Origin: Calditrichota bacterium | GTDB taxonomy: Bacteria; Zixibacteria; MSB-5A5; GN15; FEB-12 | Assembly (NCBI GenBank): GCA_008501655.1 | Contig: QQUK01000077.1 | Location: forward strand, 1-14,226 | Direction: 5' to 3' | Length of the DNA: 14,226 nucleotides | Part shown: positions 7,054 through 13,774 of the stretch, piece after piece | Numbering within the stretch: position 1 is the stretch's first letter | Layout: each line of letters starts with the position of its first letter | The notes under the pieces: generated by a model | Told to the model about the DNA's origin: nothing | What the model saw: the letters and a program-made list of their open reading frames with translations, nothing else | Database searches by the model: none | Position numbers and translations under genes: made by a program

Positions 7054-7614
7054 CTATTTGCTGCCCAGATAGAAATTCAGACCGGCTGATGCAGCCGCTG
7101 ATTTCTTTGAGCCGCCACCATCAGATGGCACTACGTTAACTTTTCCACGGACATCTAAAGCAAACTGAGAATTAAATCCGATCTCTATGCCGAATCCGCC
7201 TGCCCAACCAAAATCAGTTACATCCTGATCGGTCTGATCCCGTTTACTGTTATAAAATCCAACACCAAAAATACCATATGGATTAATACCACCAGCACCA
7301 AAACTGCCTCCTAAAACAGCATCTACTCCATACGATGTAATTTTGGAGCCTTCAAGACCATCAAATAAACCCGGATAATCGCTGATTGAAGGATCGCCAT
7401 ATTTAACAAAAGACATATTAGGCTCTAAAGCGATAAAATTTGAAAATCCATACATTACTTTAAAACCGATAACTGAACCGTTATCCTGGTCATCCTGAAC
7501 AATCGGATAAACCATCCCGACATTCAGGCCAAGCCCGAACTGGGGAGACCCGGATTGAGCCGATACACTTCCCGCTATGAGTAGTATACAGACTGCCATT
7601 ACAAATTTTTTCAT
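7054..7614 (-). CDS. Small outer-membrane beta-barrel protein
   Basis: The 186-residue protein starts with a cleavable signal peptide (MKKFVMAVCILLIAGSVSAQ, cleavage likely after SVSA). The rest is alternating glycine- and aromatic-rich strands typical of an eight-stranded OmpA/OprG-like barrel: FGLGLNVGMVYPI, GFKVMYGFSNFIALEPNMSF, YGIFGVGFYNS, FGWAGGFGIEIGF, and a final AGLNFYLGSK, although the last residue is Lys rather than the usual aromatic. The ATG at 7614 is chosen because AGGAGG (7626-7621) lies six bases upstream; an ATG eight codons further out has no such site. It is the first gene of an operon with the downstream lipoprotein and is divergent from the polyamine regulator. The ligand or role cannot be told from sequence. 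Confidence 0.85.
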   Translation of the reverse strand: MKKFVMAVCILLIAGSVSAQSGSPQFGLGLNVGMVYPIVQDDQDNGSVIGFKVMYGFSNFIALEPNMSFVKYGDPSISDYPGLFDGLEGSKITSYGVDAVLGGSFGAGGINPYGIFGVGFYNSKRDQTDQDVTDFGWAGGFGIEIGFNSQFALDVRGKVNVVPSDGGGSKKSAAASAGLNFYLGSK

Positions 7615-7758
7615 GAAATTCCTCCTAAATAAATCCAATTTATACTCATCAGTTGTGTGTAAATAATTGTTAGTGTATTAGTTATATGTATAATGATAAA
7701 TCTATATAATCTACATTAGAAAGGAAAGAATTTTTTTACATTTCCTTAAAAAAATATA

Positions 7759-7786
7759 TTGACTTTTCCAATTTTCCTGTTATTAT
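7759..7786 (+). promoter_or_regulatory. Promoter of the polyamine operon
   Basis: TTGACT (7759-7764), a 16-base spacer and TATTAT (7781-7786) form a good sigma-70 site. The predicted transcript start, near 7793, lies just before the operator-like palindrome. Confidence 0.65.
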
Positions 7787-7796
7787 TGTCCGCTTT

Positions 7797-7825
7797 TACT
7801 AAACAAAATGATTTAGTATATTAAA
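7797..7825 (+). promoter_or_regulatory. Putative operator of the XRE-cupin regulator
   Basis: TACTAAA (7797-7803) and TTTAGTA (7812-7818) form a perfect seven-base inverted repeat with an eight-base spacer. TATTAAA (7819-7825) directly abuts it as a third half-site with one mismatch. The site lies just downstream of the predicted transcript start and 25 bases before the regulator gene, where a bound repressor could block initiation or elongation. Assignment to this regulator is inference from position. Confidence 0.5.
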
Positions 7826-7849
7826 CTTTTAGAAAGAAATGATACAGAA

Positions 7850-8398
7850 TTGACCTTGGATTTAGGCAAAAAGATAAAAACTCTCAGACTTGCTTCTGAC
7901 TTAACCCAGGAAGAACTGGCTAACAGAGCCAGACTGACTAAAGGGTTCATTTCACAGATTGAAAATGGCGGTTATGAAACCTCAATTTCATTGGAATCAT
8001 TGTCAGATCTTGTTGATGCTCTTGGGGTTTCCCTGTCTGATTTTTTTAAAGAATCAAAAGAAGAACAGGTCGTTTACAGCCCTGAAGACCGGATTCCTGT
8101 AGAAATCCAGGGTGCTGAGAAATTCGAATTATTGGTACCAGGTTCTACCCACAATATTATGGACCCTATCAATATAACACTGCCGGGCAATCAACAGCTT
8201 CAAAAAGCCGATCCTCACCCGGGTGAACAGTTTGGATATGTAGTAAAAGGTCAGTTAACTTTAGTAAAAAATAAAAAAGTTTATAAAATAAGAAAAAACA
8301 GCTGTTTTTATTTCACTTCGGACCAACCGTATCAATTTAAAAACAGCTCAAGTAAACCGGTGGAGTTTCTCTTAGTAGTCTCTCCCCCGCAAATGTAG
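7850..8398 (+). CDS. XRE-family regulator with C-terminal cupin domain (polyamine operon)
   Basis: The 182-residue protein has an N-terminal helix-turn-helix (about residues 5-66: GKKIKTLRLASDLTQEELAN, then FISQIENG) joined to a single cupin barrel (about 105-178). This build is that of PuuR-like repressors that sense polyamines or related small molecules. The cupin metal motif is degenerate: DPHPGEQFGYVVKG keeps one histidine, and the second motif reads DQPYQF where PHxF is usual, so ligand binding without metal is likely. The gene heads the speD-decarboxylase-speE operon, 43 bases before speD, behind a promoter and palindrome at 7759-7825. The start is uncertain: TTG at 7850 is used; TTG at 7856 is possible, and no ATG is in frame. 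The ribosome site is weak, which fits low expression of a regulator. Confidence 0.88.
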   Translation: MTLDLGKKIKTLRLASDLTQEELANRARLTKGFISQIENGGYETSISLESLSDLVDALGVSLSDFFKESKEEQVVYSPEDRIPVEIQGAEKFELLVPGSTHNIMDPINITLPGNQQLQKADPHPGEQFGYVVKGQLTLVKNKKVYKIRKNSCFYFTSDQPYQFKNSSSKPVEFLLVVSPPQM

Positions 8399-8441
8399 AA
8401 ATTATAATTTTAAGATTAATAGAATAGGAAGATTAATAAAA

Positions 8442-8849
8442 ATGAAAAAATTAGGCCGTCATCTGATTGTAGAATACGCAGAATGTAACTCTGCGATGCT
8501 TGATAACCTCGAACTGCTCGAAAAACATATGAACGAGTCAGTCCGGAAAGCAGGCGCTACAATCGTAAGTTCTAAATTCCATAGGTACAACCCGCAGGGA
8601 GTCTCCGGTGTTGTTGTTATCGCTGAGTCTCATATTTCCATCCATACATGGCCGGAATATGGCTATGCTGCTGTTGATTTTTTTACCTGTGGTGATGCTG
8701 TCAATCCCTACAAAGCTTATGAGTACATGAAAGAAATGATTGGAAGTAAAGAATCTACTGTTAGTGAACTTAGTCGCGGTATCCCTTCGGAAACCGACGA
8801 AACCATTGCACACAAACCGGTACTGCAGAATATACCTGCACGTATATAG
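8442..8849 (+). CDS. speD: S-adenosylmethionine decarboxylase proenzyme
   Basis: This 135-residue proenzyme is of the short prokaryotic (Thermotoga-type) class. It self-cleaves between Glu62 and Ser63 in VIAESHISIHTWPEYGYAAV, turning Ser63 into the pyruvoyl group that decarboxylates AdoMet to the aminopropyl donor. His68 and Cys83 (DFFTCGD) match the conserved processing and catalytic residues. The length is slightly above the usual 120-130 because of a short C-terminal tail. The start is ATG at 8442 after AGGAAG. The next gene begins eight bases after its stop, so translation is probably coupled. It provides the donor substrate for the spermidine synthase encoded two genes on. Confidence 0.96.
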   Translation: MKKLGRHLIVEYAECNSAMLDNLELLEKHMNESVRKAGATIVSSKFHRYNPQGVSGVVVIAESHISIHTWPEYGYAAVDFFTCGDAVNPYKAYEYMKEMIGSKESTVSELSRGIPSETDETIAHKPVLQNIPARI

Positions 8850-8857
8850 AGGAACGA

Positions 8858-10024
8858 ATGACCCACTCAATGAATTTACAATTGCTGGAACAGAAAGCTT
8901 TTAGCCGCGGAGTCAATATTGACGCCATTACCAATCTGTTTCATCAAAAATCTGTTACGACACCGCTGTTGGTTCTTTCTAAAAGTGAGATTCGCCGTAA
9001 TTACGATTCTATGATTGAAGCTTTACCCCGGGTCAAGATTCATTATGCAGTTAAACCTAACTCACATGAGACAATAATCAGTGAAGTATACAACCGTGGC
9101 GGTAATTTTGATGTCTGCTCAGCCGGAGAAATCAAAAAAATCCTCAAAACCGGTATAAACCCTGCTACCCTCATACACTCTCACCCAATAAAATCGGTCC
9201 CTGAGTTTGATTATGCCGTTGGTGAAGGGCTGGAACTCTTTGTTGTAGACAACATTGACGAAATCGAAAAACTGAAACGGTACGATAAAAAATTAAAAAT
9301 CATGATTCGTTTCCGAATCAATACAAACAATACAGCAGTAGTAAACCTGCAGTATAAATTTGGCTGTCAGGTCGACGACGTTCTCCCCCTTGCACAGAAA
9401 ATCCGTGAATACGGTCATGATTTCTACGGACTTTGTTTTCATATTGGTTCACAATGTACCTATGCTGAAAACTATATTAAAGCTATTGAAGCAGCCCATC
9501 AACTGATTAACCAGCTTGATATGGAAAAATTCGATGTTCGTCTCCTGGACATCGGTGGCGGCTTCCCGGTTGAATATGCTGAACCGATTCCATCCATAAA
9601 AGAATTCTGCGCTCCGATTGGCGAAGCATTGGATGCACATATCAGACCCGGAATCAACGTCATTTCCGAACCGGGCAGATATATCGCTGCATCTCCGGTT
9701 ACCTTAATCAGCTCAATAGTCGGAAAGTCGATGCGGGATGGTAAAATGTGGTACTATCTCGATGACGGTCTCTACTCAACTTTCTCAGGTATTGTATTTG
9801 ACCATTGCCAGTATCCGGTATTCTCGAATAAAACCGGAGAAGACAAACTTTCCGTACTTGCCGGCCCGACTTGCGATTCATTTGATGTTATGTACGATGG
9901 ACTGATGATTCCGGAACATAATATCGGAGATAAACTGATGTTCACCAATACCGGTGCATATTGTGAAGCTTCCGGATCAAACTTTAATTCCCTCAAAAGA
10001 CCGGAGTATATAGTAATAGATTAG
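8858..10024 (+). CDS. Ornithine-type decarboxylase (fold III, PLP-dependent)
   Basis: The 388-residue protein belongs to the alanine-racemase-fold ODC/DAPDC group. PLP lysine is Lys66 in YAVKPN; other motifs are FHIGSQ (194-199), the phosphate-binding DIGGGFP (231-237), EPGR (271-274), the ODC-like LDDGLYSTFSGIVFDH (301-316) and GPTCDSFD (336-343), whose Cys339-Asp340 pair matches the intersubunit active site of ornithine decarboxylase. It most likely makes putrescine from ornithine; lysine or dual lysine/ornithine activity is possible, while carboxynorspermidine decarboxylase is less likely because of the speD and speE context. The start is ATG at 8858 behind AGAGGAA; a second ATG four codons on is an alternative. 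It sits between speD and speE with gaps of 8 and 10 bases. Confidence 0.9.
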   Translation: MTHSMNLQLLEQKAFSRGVNIDAITNLFHQKSVTTPLLVLSKSEIRRNYDSMIEALPRVKIHYAVKPNSHETIISEVYNRGGNFDVCSAGEIKKILKTGINPATLIHSHPIKSVPEFDYAVGEGLELFVVDNIDEIEKLKRYDKKLKIMIRFRINTNNTAVVNLQYKFGCQVDDVLPLAQKIREYGHDFYGLCFHIGSQCTYAENYIKAIEAAHQLINQLDMEKFDVRLLDIGGGFPVEYAEPIPSIKEFCAPIGEALDAHIRPGINVISEPGRYIAASPVTLISSIVGKSMRDGKMWYYLDDGLYSTFSGIVFDHCQYPVFSNKTGEDKLSVLAGPTCDSFDVMYDGLMIPEHNIGDKLMFTNTGAYCEASGSNFNSLKRPEYIVID

Positions 10025-10034
10025 GAGTATATGT

Positions 10035-10937
10035 ATGAATGATGTTAATAAATCATATATCAGCGAAGAAGGTATGACAGACCTCTGGAATGTCTGGTAC
10101 ACCGAACTGCATGATGGTCTTTCCGGTCTGACAATCAAAATTGATAAGATTGTCGAATCTGTCCAATCTGAGTTTCAACGGATTGATGTCGTTGAAAGCA
10201 AAGATTTCGGAAAACTTCTGGTCCTCTACGGTTCTTTAATGGTCTGTGATAATGATAATAATTCATACAACGAAATGATTTCCCACGTCCCTTTATTCAC
10301 TCATCCGAATCCGGAGGAAGTCCTGATAATCGGCGGGGGTGATTGTGGTGCATTGACTGAAGTTCTCAAACATCCTGATGTAAAACAATGCACGATGTGT
10401 GAAATAGATAAAATGGTAGTGGAAACGTCAAAAAAACATTTCCCCGACCTCACAAAAGGTCTCGAAGACAGCCGTGCCAATCTACTTTTTGAAGATGGTA
10501 AAAAATTCATCGAAAACTCGGATAAAAAGTACGATGTCATTATGCTCGACTTATCCGATCCGATTGGACCGGCTGCTGATCTTTTCCAGAAAGAATTCCA
10601 TCAAAAAGTACATGATTCTCTTAAAGATGATGGCATCATGGTGGCACAAACAGAATCACCGTTTTACAATAAAAGCACGGTCTCCTCATTGTATAAAAAC
10701 CTTGTGGATATTTTCCCCATTTGTAAAATGTATACTTGCTTTATGCCGATCTATCCGTCAAGCTACTGGTCTTTCAGCTTCTGTTCCAAAAAACATGACC
10801 CGATTAATGATTTCCAGTCTGAAAAATACAGCAAACTGACTCTTGATACCAGATACTACAATGATGATATTCACAAAGGTGCCTTTGCCCTCCCCCAGTT
10901 TGTAAAAGAATTACTTCCGGAAAAAGCATTACGATAA
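10035..10937 (+). CDS. speE: Spermidine synthase (polyamine aminopropyltransferase)
   Basis: The 300-residue enzyme transfers the aminopropyl group from decarboxylated AdoMet to putrescine. Visible motifs are the N-terminal beta domain, the substrate-binding YNEMISHVPL (78-87), the nucleotide-binding IIGGGDCGALTEVLKH (98-113), CEIDKMVVE (122-130), the catalytic loop MLDLSDPIGPA (170-180, Asp172) and MPIYPSSYWSFSFCS in the C-terminal half. The usual GGGDGG reads GGGDCG here, a common variant. The start at ATG 10035 follows AGGAG. It is the last gene of the polyamine operon; no intrinsic terminator with a T tract follows, and transcription would run into the palindromic repeats from 10943. Confidence 0.95.
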   Translation: MNDVNKSYISEEGMTDLWNVWYTELHDGLSGLTIKIDKIVESVQSEFQRIDVVESKDFGKLLVLYGSLMVCDNDNNSYNEMISHVPLFTHPNPEEVLIIGGGDCGALTEVLKHPDVKQCTMCEIDKMVVETSKKHFPDLTKGLEDSRANLLFEDGKKFIENSDKKYDVIMLDLSDPIGPAADLFQKEFHQKVHDSLKDDGIMVAQTESPFYNKSTVSSLYKNLVDIFPICKMYTCFMPIYPSSYWSFSFCSKKHDPINDFQSEKYSKLTLDTRYYNDDIHKGAFALPQFVKELLPEKALR

Positions 10938-10942
10938 TATTT

Positions 10943-11163
10943 GTAGGGCAGAACCCTTTAGAGTAAAACTCGTAGGTCGGAACCCCCGTGGTTCCGACAA
11001 TACTGTCAGTAGGGCAGAACCCTTTAGTGGTTCTGCCAGTTTATAAAGTACACGTAGGTCGGGTTCGCTGAGTGAGCCAAAGCGAGCGAAGAACCCGACA
11101 TTACTGTCAGGCGGGACGCCTGACAGCACATAGTATAAGTCACCCTGAGCCTGTCGAAGGGTG
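10943..11163. repeat. Cluster of palindromic REP-like repeats (left of the amidotransferase)
   Basis: The 322-base gap after speE is filled by consecutive hairpin units. They are: a half unit GTAGGGCAGAACCCTTTA (10943-10960); GTCGGAACC/GGTTCCGAC (10976-10998); GGCAGAACC/GGTTCTGCC (11013-11037), the complete form of the half unit; GTCGGGTTC/GAACCCGAC with an inner stem (11058-11099); CTGTCAGGCG/CGCCTGACAG with loop GGA (11104-11126); and CACCCT/AGGGTG (11141-11163). Several units open with GTAGG and close with GACA or CAGT. They are non-coding; minus-strand frames through them are stop-free by chance. They may end or stabilise speE mRNA. Confidence 0.85.
11104..11149 (+). repeat. Composite repeat, copy 1
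   Basis: A perfect 27-base match to 12149-12175 (hairpin plus CACA tail) is followed, after four bases, by ATAAGTCACCCTGAG, which is also present in copy 2. Here the second palindrome is complete (to 11163). Confidence 0.85.
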
Positions 11164-11192
11164 TTCCATACAAATATCCATGATGCGGTCAC

Positions 11193-11221
11193 TTGACCTC
11201 GCCTTTACTTTTATTTATAGT
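11193..11221 (+). promoter_or_regulatory. Sigma-70 promoter of the amidotransferase gene
   Basis: TTGACC (11193-11198) and TATAGT (11216-11221) are separated by exactly 17 bases, predicting a start near 11228 and a leader of about 30 bases before the ATG at 11260. The gene therefore seems to be expressed apart from the polyamine operon. Confidence 0.75.
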
Positions 11222-11259
11222 CTCCTATAAACCTACAATTAACAAAAACAGAGAGAATC

Positions 11260-11961
11260 ATGAAACCGATCCTTATCATACAAAACTGTAAAATTGAATC
11301 ACCCGGAACAATAACAGATTACCTTACCGAAAACGGACTCCCCTACCAGATTATCCATACCTACAACAATCATGACTTCCCAGCAGTCGAATCGATAAGC
11401 TCGGTTATAAATCTTGGCTGTCCTGAATCAGCATCAACCTATGAACAAGTTCCCTATTTAAAAAACCTGTACGCATTTGTCGCAAGAATAGTGCGGACAA
11501 ATAAACCTTATCTCGGCATCTGTTTTGGTGCGCAGATTCTTGCCAGAGTCTTAGGTGCCCAAGTCATTAAAAACGAAAAGATGGAAATCGGTACATACAA
11601 AGTCACCCTCACAGACGAAGGAAAATCGGATTCGATATTCGAAGGTATCAATTCCCCCTTTAATGTATTTCACTGGCACGCTGATACATTTAAAATTCCG
11701 TTTGGTGCAGAGCTTCTGGCTACTGGTGTTGATTGTAAAAATCAGGCTTTCCGTCAGAATAATCTTATCGGTATTCAATTTCATTTTGAAGCAGATATTA
11801 AAGAGATACCGACATGGTGCGATGCTTATACAGATGAACTTAAGTTGATTGGGAAAACAAAAGAGCAGGTTATCTCAGAATACGAATCACATTTCGAATC
11901 AATTAAATCAAACAACTCCAAATTCATCGGAAATTTTCTCAAAGTTACAAAAGTAGGGTAA
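11260..11961 (+). CDS. Class I glutamine amidotransferase (GuaA-glutaminase-like), function unknown
   Basis: The 233-residue single-domain protein has the glutaminase triad of class I amidotransferases: nucleophile Cys88 in YLGICFGAQILARVLGA, and His175/Glu177 in IGIQFHFE. It resembles free-standing GMP-synthase-like amidotransferases, in which the usual HPE triplet reads HFE. Such proteins hydrolyse glutamine to feed ammonia to a partner synthase or act on gamma-glutamyl compounds; no synthase is encoded next to it. Its place after the polyamine operon raises the idea of a gamma-glutamyl-polyamine hydrolase, but the sequence is not clearly PuuD-like and the gene has its own promoter, so the link is weak. 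The start at ATG 11260 follows AGAGAGAA. It is bracketed by palindromic repeat clusters at 10943-11163 and 11971-12195, and its last codons run almost to the second cluster. Confidence 0.85.
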   Translation: MKPILIIQNCKIESPGTITDYLTENGLPYQIIHTYNNHDFPAVESISSVINLGCPESASTYEQVPYLKNLYAFVARIVRTNKPYLGICFGAQILARVLGAQVIKNEKMEIGTYKVTLTDEGKSDSIFEGINSPFNVFHWHADTFKIPFGAELLATGVDCKNQAFRQNNLIGIQFHFEADIKEIPTWCDAYTDELKLIGKTKEQVISEYESHFESIKSNNSKFIGNFLKVTKVG

Positions 11962-11970
11962 TAAATGTGA

Positions 11971-12195
11971 TCGGTCGGACCCCGATACGGTTCCGTTAAA
12001 ACTGACAGGGCAATGCCCTGTCACTACAGAGTTTAATGCTTTAATAATATTGTAATCTCGTAGGTCGGGTTCCCTGAGAAAGCGATAGCTTACGAAGAAC
12101 CCGACAAGCAAGATTGAATTGATCGAAACTCTTGAGTTCCGACAATAACTGTCAGGCGGGACGCCTGACAGCACAACAAAATAAGTCACCCTGAG
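11971..12195. repeat. Cluster of palindromic REP-like repeats (right of the amidotransferase)
   Basis: This fills most of the 319-base gap before the next gene. Units are: a decayed GGTCGGACC...GGTTCCG (about 11972-11996); TGACAGGGCA/TGCCCTGTCA (12003-12023); GTCGGGTTC/GAACCCGAC (12064-12105), same arms as at 11058-11099; a decayed TCGAAACT...AGTTCCGA (about 12123-12142); CTGTCAGGCG/CGCCTGACAG with loop GGA (12149-12171), identical to 11104-11126; and CACCCTGAG (12187-12195), the left half of the unit at 11141. Order and orientation match the left cluster. Confidence 0.85.
12149..12195 (+). repeat. Composite repeat, copy 2
   Basis: Direct repeat of copy 1 at 11104-11149: the same 27-base hairpin segment, a five-base spacer instead of four, then ATAAGTCACCCTGAG. 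The following palindrome is cut short (TCAAA instead of CCTGTCGAAGGG), so this copy is truncated on its right side. Confidence 0.85.
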
Positions 12196-12226
12196 TCAAA
12201 TAAGTTTTCCATAAAATTTTGCAAAT

Positions 12227-12259
12227 AAAAAAACCCGTTCGAATATCGAACGGGTTTTT
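12227..12259. terminator. Bidirectional intrinsic terminator
   Basis: A long stem AAACCCGTTCGA (12231-12242) with TCGAACGGGTTT (12246-12257) and a three-base loop is flanked by seven A on the left and T residues on the right (12255-12259). It can end both the leftward outer-membrane gene (stop at 12281) and rightward transcripts from the amidotransferase. Confidence 0.85.
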
Positions 12260-12280
12260 GAATCTATATCTAAACTAAGA

Positions 12281-13474
12281 TTAGAGTTCGTAAACTGCTG
12301 ACATTGAGAAAGCCATATCTTCATCAGCACCTGAAAGGAAATCAGGACCATAGAGGAAGAATTCAGGATTTGCTTCTGTATCGATATGGAGTCTGTTCCA
12401 ATGGAATCCTAAACCAACCGATGTTTCATTGTATGCATATCCATATTCCCAAACCTGACTGTTTACAGAGTATTCATCTTTTTCATTGTGCCAGTCTGAA
12501 CGGACAGCAAAACGAACATCAAGCCATTTGAATACTTCAGCGTCCAAACCAAGAATAAAGTATGGAAGTGTATTAAAAGTTTCTTTGTATTCATCGCTGT
12601 TTGCTGGTGTAACTTTATCTGTATAAATTTCTTCATAACTTGAGAATGCTAAACCAAAATCAAAGACTGCAAGAACATTGTTTGAAGGTGTAAAGTTGAC
12701 ACCACAACCTAAATCAAATAAACTTCCTTTAAATTCTTCTGCTTCATCAGTACTTGTCCAACCGAACTTAGAGGTCATGAAACCGGCATGAGGAACTAAA
12801 GTGTAATTCGGGTTCTGTACTTTAAAATAACGACCCATAAAACCAAACTGAGAGATACCGTCAGCTTCGTTTACTGGAGCACCCAATGTATCATTAGTGA
12901 ATGAACCGGTACCAAACATAACAGCAGCATCCCACTGTCCTGAACCTTCTGTCAAGCCAAGTGTGAAGTTCATGTTTTTCAGGCTTTCTTCATCATCATA
13001 AGGTGTATCATTTGAATATTTAGAACTTGCATTATGATACATGAATTTAAAACCGAGGTTATTATTCCCGACAGGGCGAGCATAATAGAACGTAATTCTA
13101 CTGTTCAGGTAATCATTACTGAATCCAAAACTAGGAATCTGATTGTAACCAAATGGTAATTCATCACTACCCCAGTCACTGAGTGGTAAGGTTTCAAAAT
13201 ACATACCCATGGTCCATTTGGAATCATTATCAATCATCCAATTCATTCCAAAACCATAAAATACATCGTTATATGAGTCTGTATAATTGTAATCATCAAA
13301 ATCAGCATATGCTAAGTTTGAGAATTCAATAAGACGACTCGGGAAAGCTTCAATGTTTGAATCATCAATAACAGCAATTGAACTTCCAAGTGATCTAAAG
13401 CGACTTTTTGAAGCTAAAGCTATCGAACTTAAAAGCAGTAAACAAACTAAAGTAAGTATTATAAATTTTTTCAT
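12281..13474 (-). CDS. Outer-membrane beta-barrel protein, PorV/FadL-like
   Basis: The 397-residue protein has a signal peptide (MKKFIILTLVCLLLLSSIALA, cleavage near residue 21) and then a barrel-like sequence of alternating aromatic/glycine strands ending in FSMSAVYEL. Close to the mature N-terminus, RSLGSSIAVIDDSNIEAFPSR resembles the LGGA...DD...NPA segment of PorV/UPF0164 and FadL-like barrels, which is the basis of the tentative family. Repeated aromatic strands such as LGFKFMYHN, FGFMGRYFKV and TSVGLGFHWNRL support a 14-stranded barrel. The ATG at 13474 is chosen because GGAG (13484-13481) lies six bases before it; an ATG four codons upstream overlaps that site. It stands alone, with a 300-base leader region and a bidirectional terminator behind it. 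Cargo or partner cannot be told. Confidence 0.8.
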   Translation of the reverse strand: MKKFIILTLVCLLLLSSIALASKSRFRSLGSSIAVIDDSNIEAFPSRLIEFSNLAYADFDDYNYTDSYNDVFYGFGMNWMIDNDSKWTMGMYFETLPLSDWGSDELPFGYNQIPSFGFSNDYLNSRITFYYARPVGNNNLGFKFMYHNASSKYSNDTPYDDEESLKNMNFTLGLTEGSGQWDAAVMFGTGSFTNDTLGAPVNEADGISQFGFMGRYFKVQNPNYTLVPHAGFMTSKFGWTSTDEAEEFKGSLFDLGCGVNFTPSNNVLAVFDFGLAFSSYEEIYTDKVTPANSDEYKETFNTLPYFILGLDAEVFKWLDVRFAVRSDWHNEKDEYSVNSQVWEYGYAYNETSVGLGFHWNRLHIDTEANPEFFLYGPDFLSGADEDMAFSMSAVYEL

Positions 13475-13774
13475 TTTTTTCTCCATTGAGTTTTTTATCT
13501 AGCTAAAACACTACATAATAAAATAAAGCGGTTTAAAATTTAATCCTTATAAATTATCACTCCTTTCCTTTTGAGTTATTGAACTTCCCTATCATTGTTA
13601 AATTCTATCTATGTTTATATCCTTATTACTAAAATAACTTAAATGTTACTATCTTTAAACCGGCAAAAAGTACATACAATGACTATATTACACAAGTAAA
13701 AAAATTATAAATTATTCTCTTTTATTCTTAACATGTACAAAGGAAAAAGTTTTTGAAATCAGAGTCAAATAAAA
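13475..13774. other. AT-rich intergenic region upstream of the outer-membrane gene
   Basis: This 300-base stretch between mazG and the barrel gene contains no frame of note and no T-tailed hairpin that would clearly end mazG. It should hold the promoter of the barrel gene, but several AT-rich -10-like words make a single choice unsafe. An AAAGGAAAGGAG at about 13558-13570 on the minus strand resembles a ribosome site but is followed by no reading frame. Confidence 0.4.

Noticed and set aside
7639..7663. Promoter TTTACA/TATAAA for the barrel-lipoprotein operon
   Set aside because: The spacer is only 13 bases; other AT-rich choices exist and none stands out.
10929..11192. Minus-strand frame of 87 codons across the left repeat cluster
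   Set aside because: It consists of translated palindromic repeats; the words it shares with the frame at 11908-12189 (LSGVPPDS, EPDLR) come from the repeated DNA, it has no ribosome site, and it overlaps the speE end.
11908..12189. Minus-strand frame of 93 codons across the right repeat cluster
   Set aside because: Same reason: repeat-derived, no ribosome site, and antisense to the end of the amidotransferase gene.
10943..12195. CRISPR array
   Set aside because: Repeats are short hairpins of varying sequence and irregular spacing, with no uniform direct repeat and spacer pattern and no cas genes.
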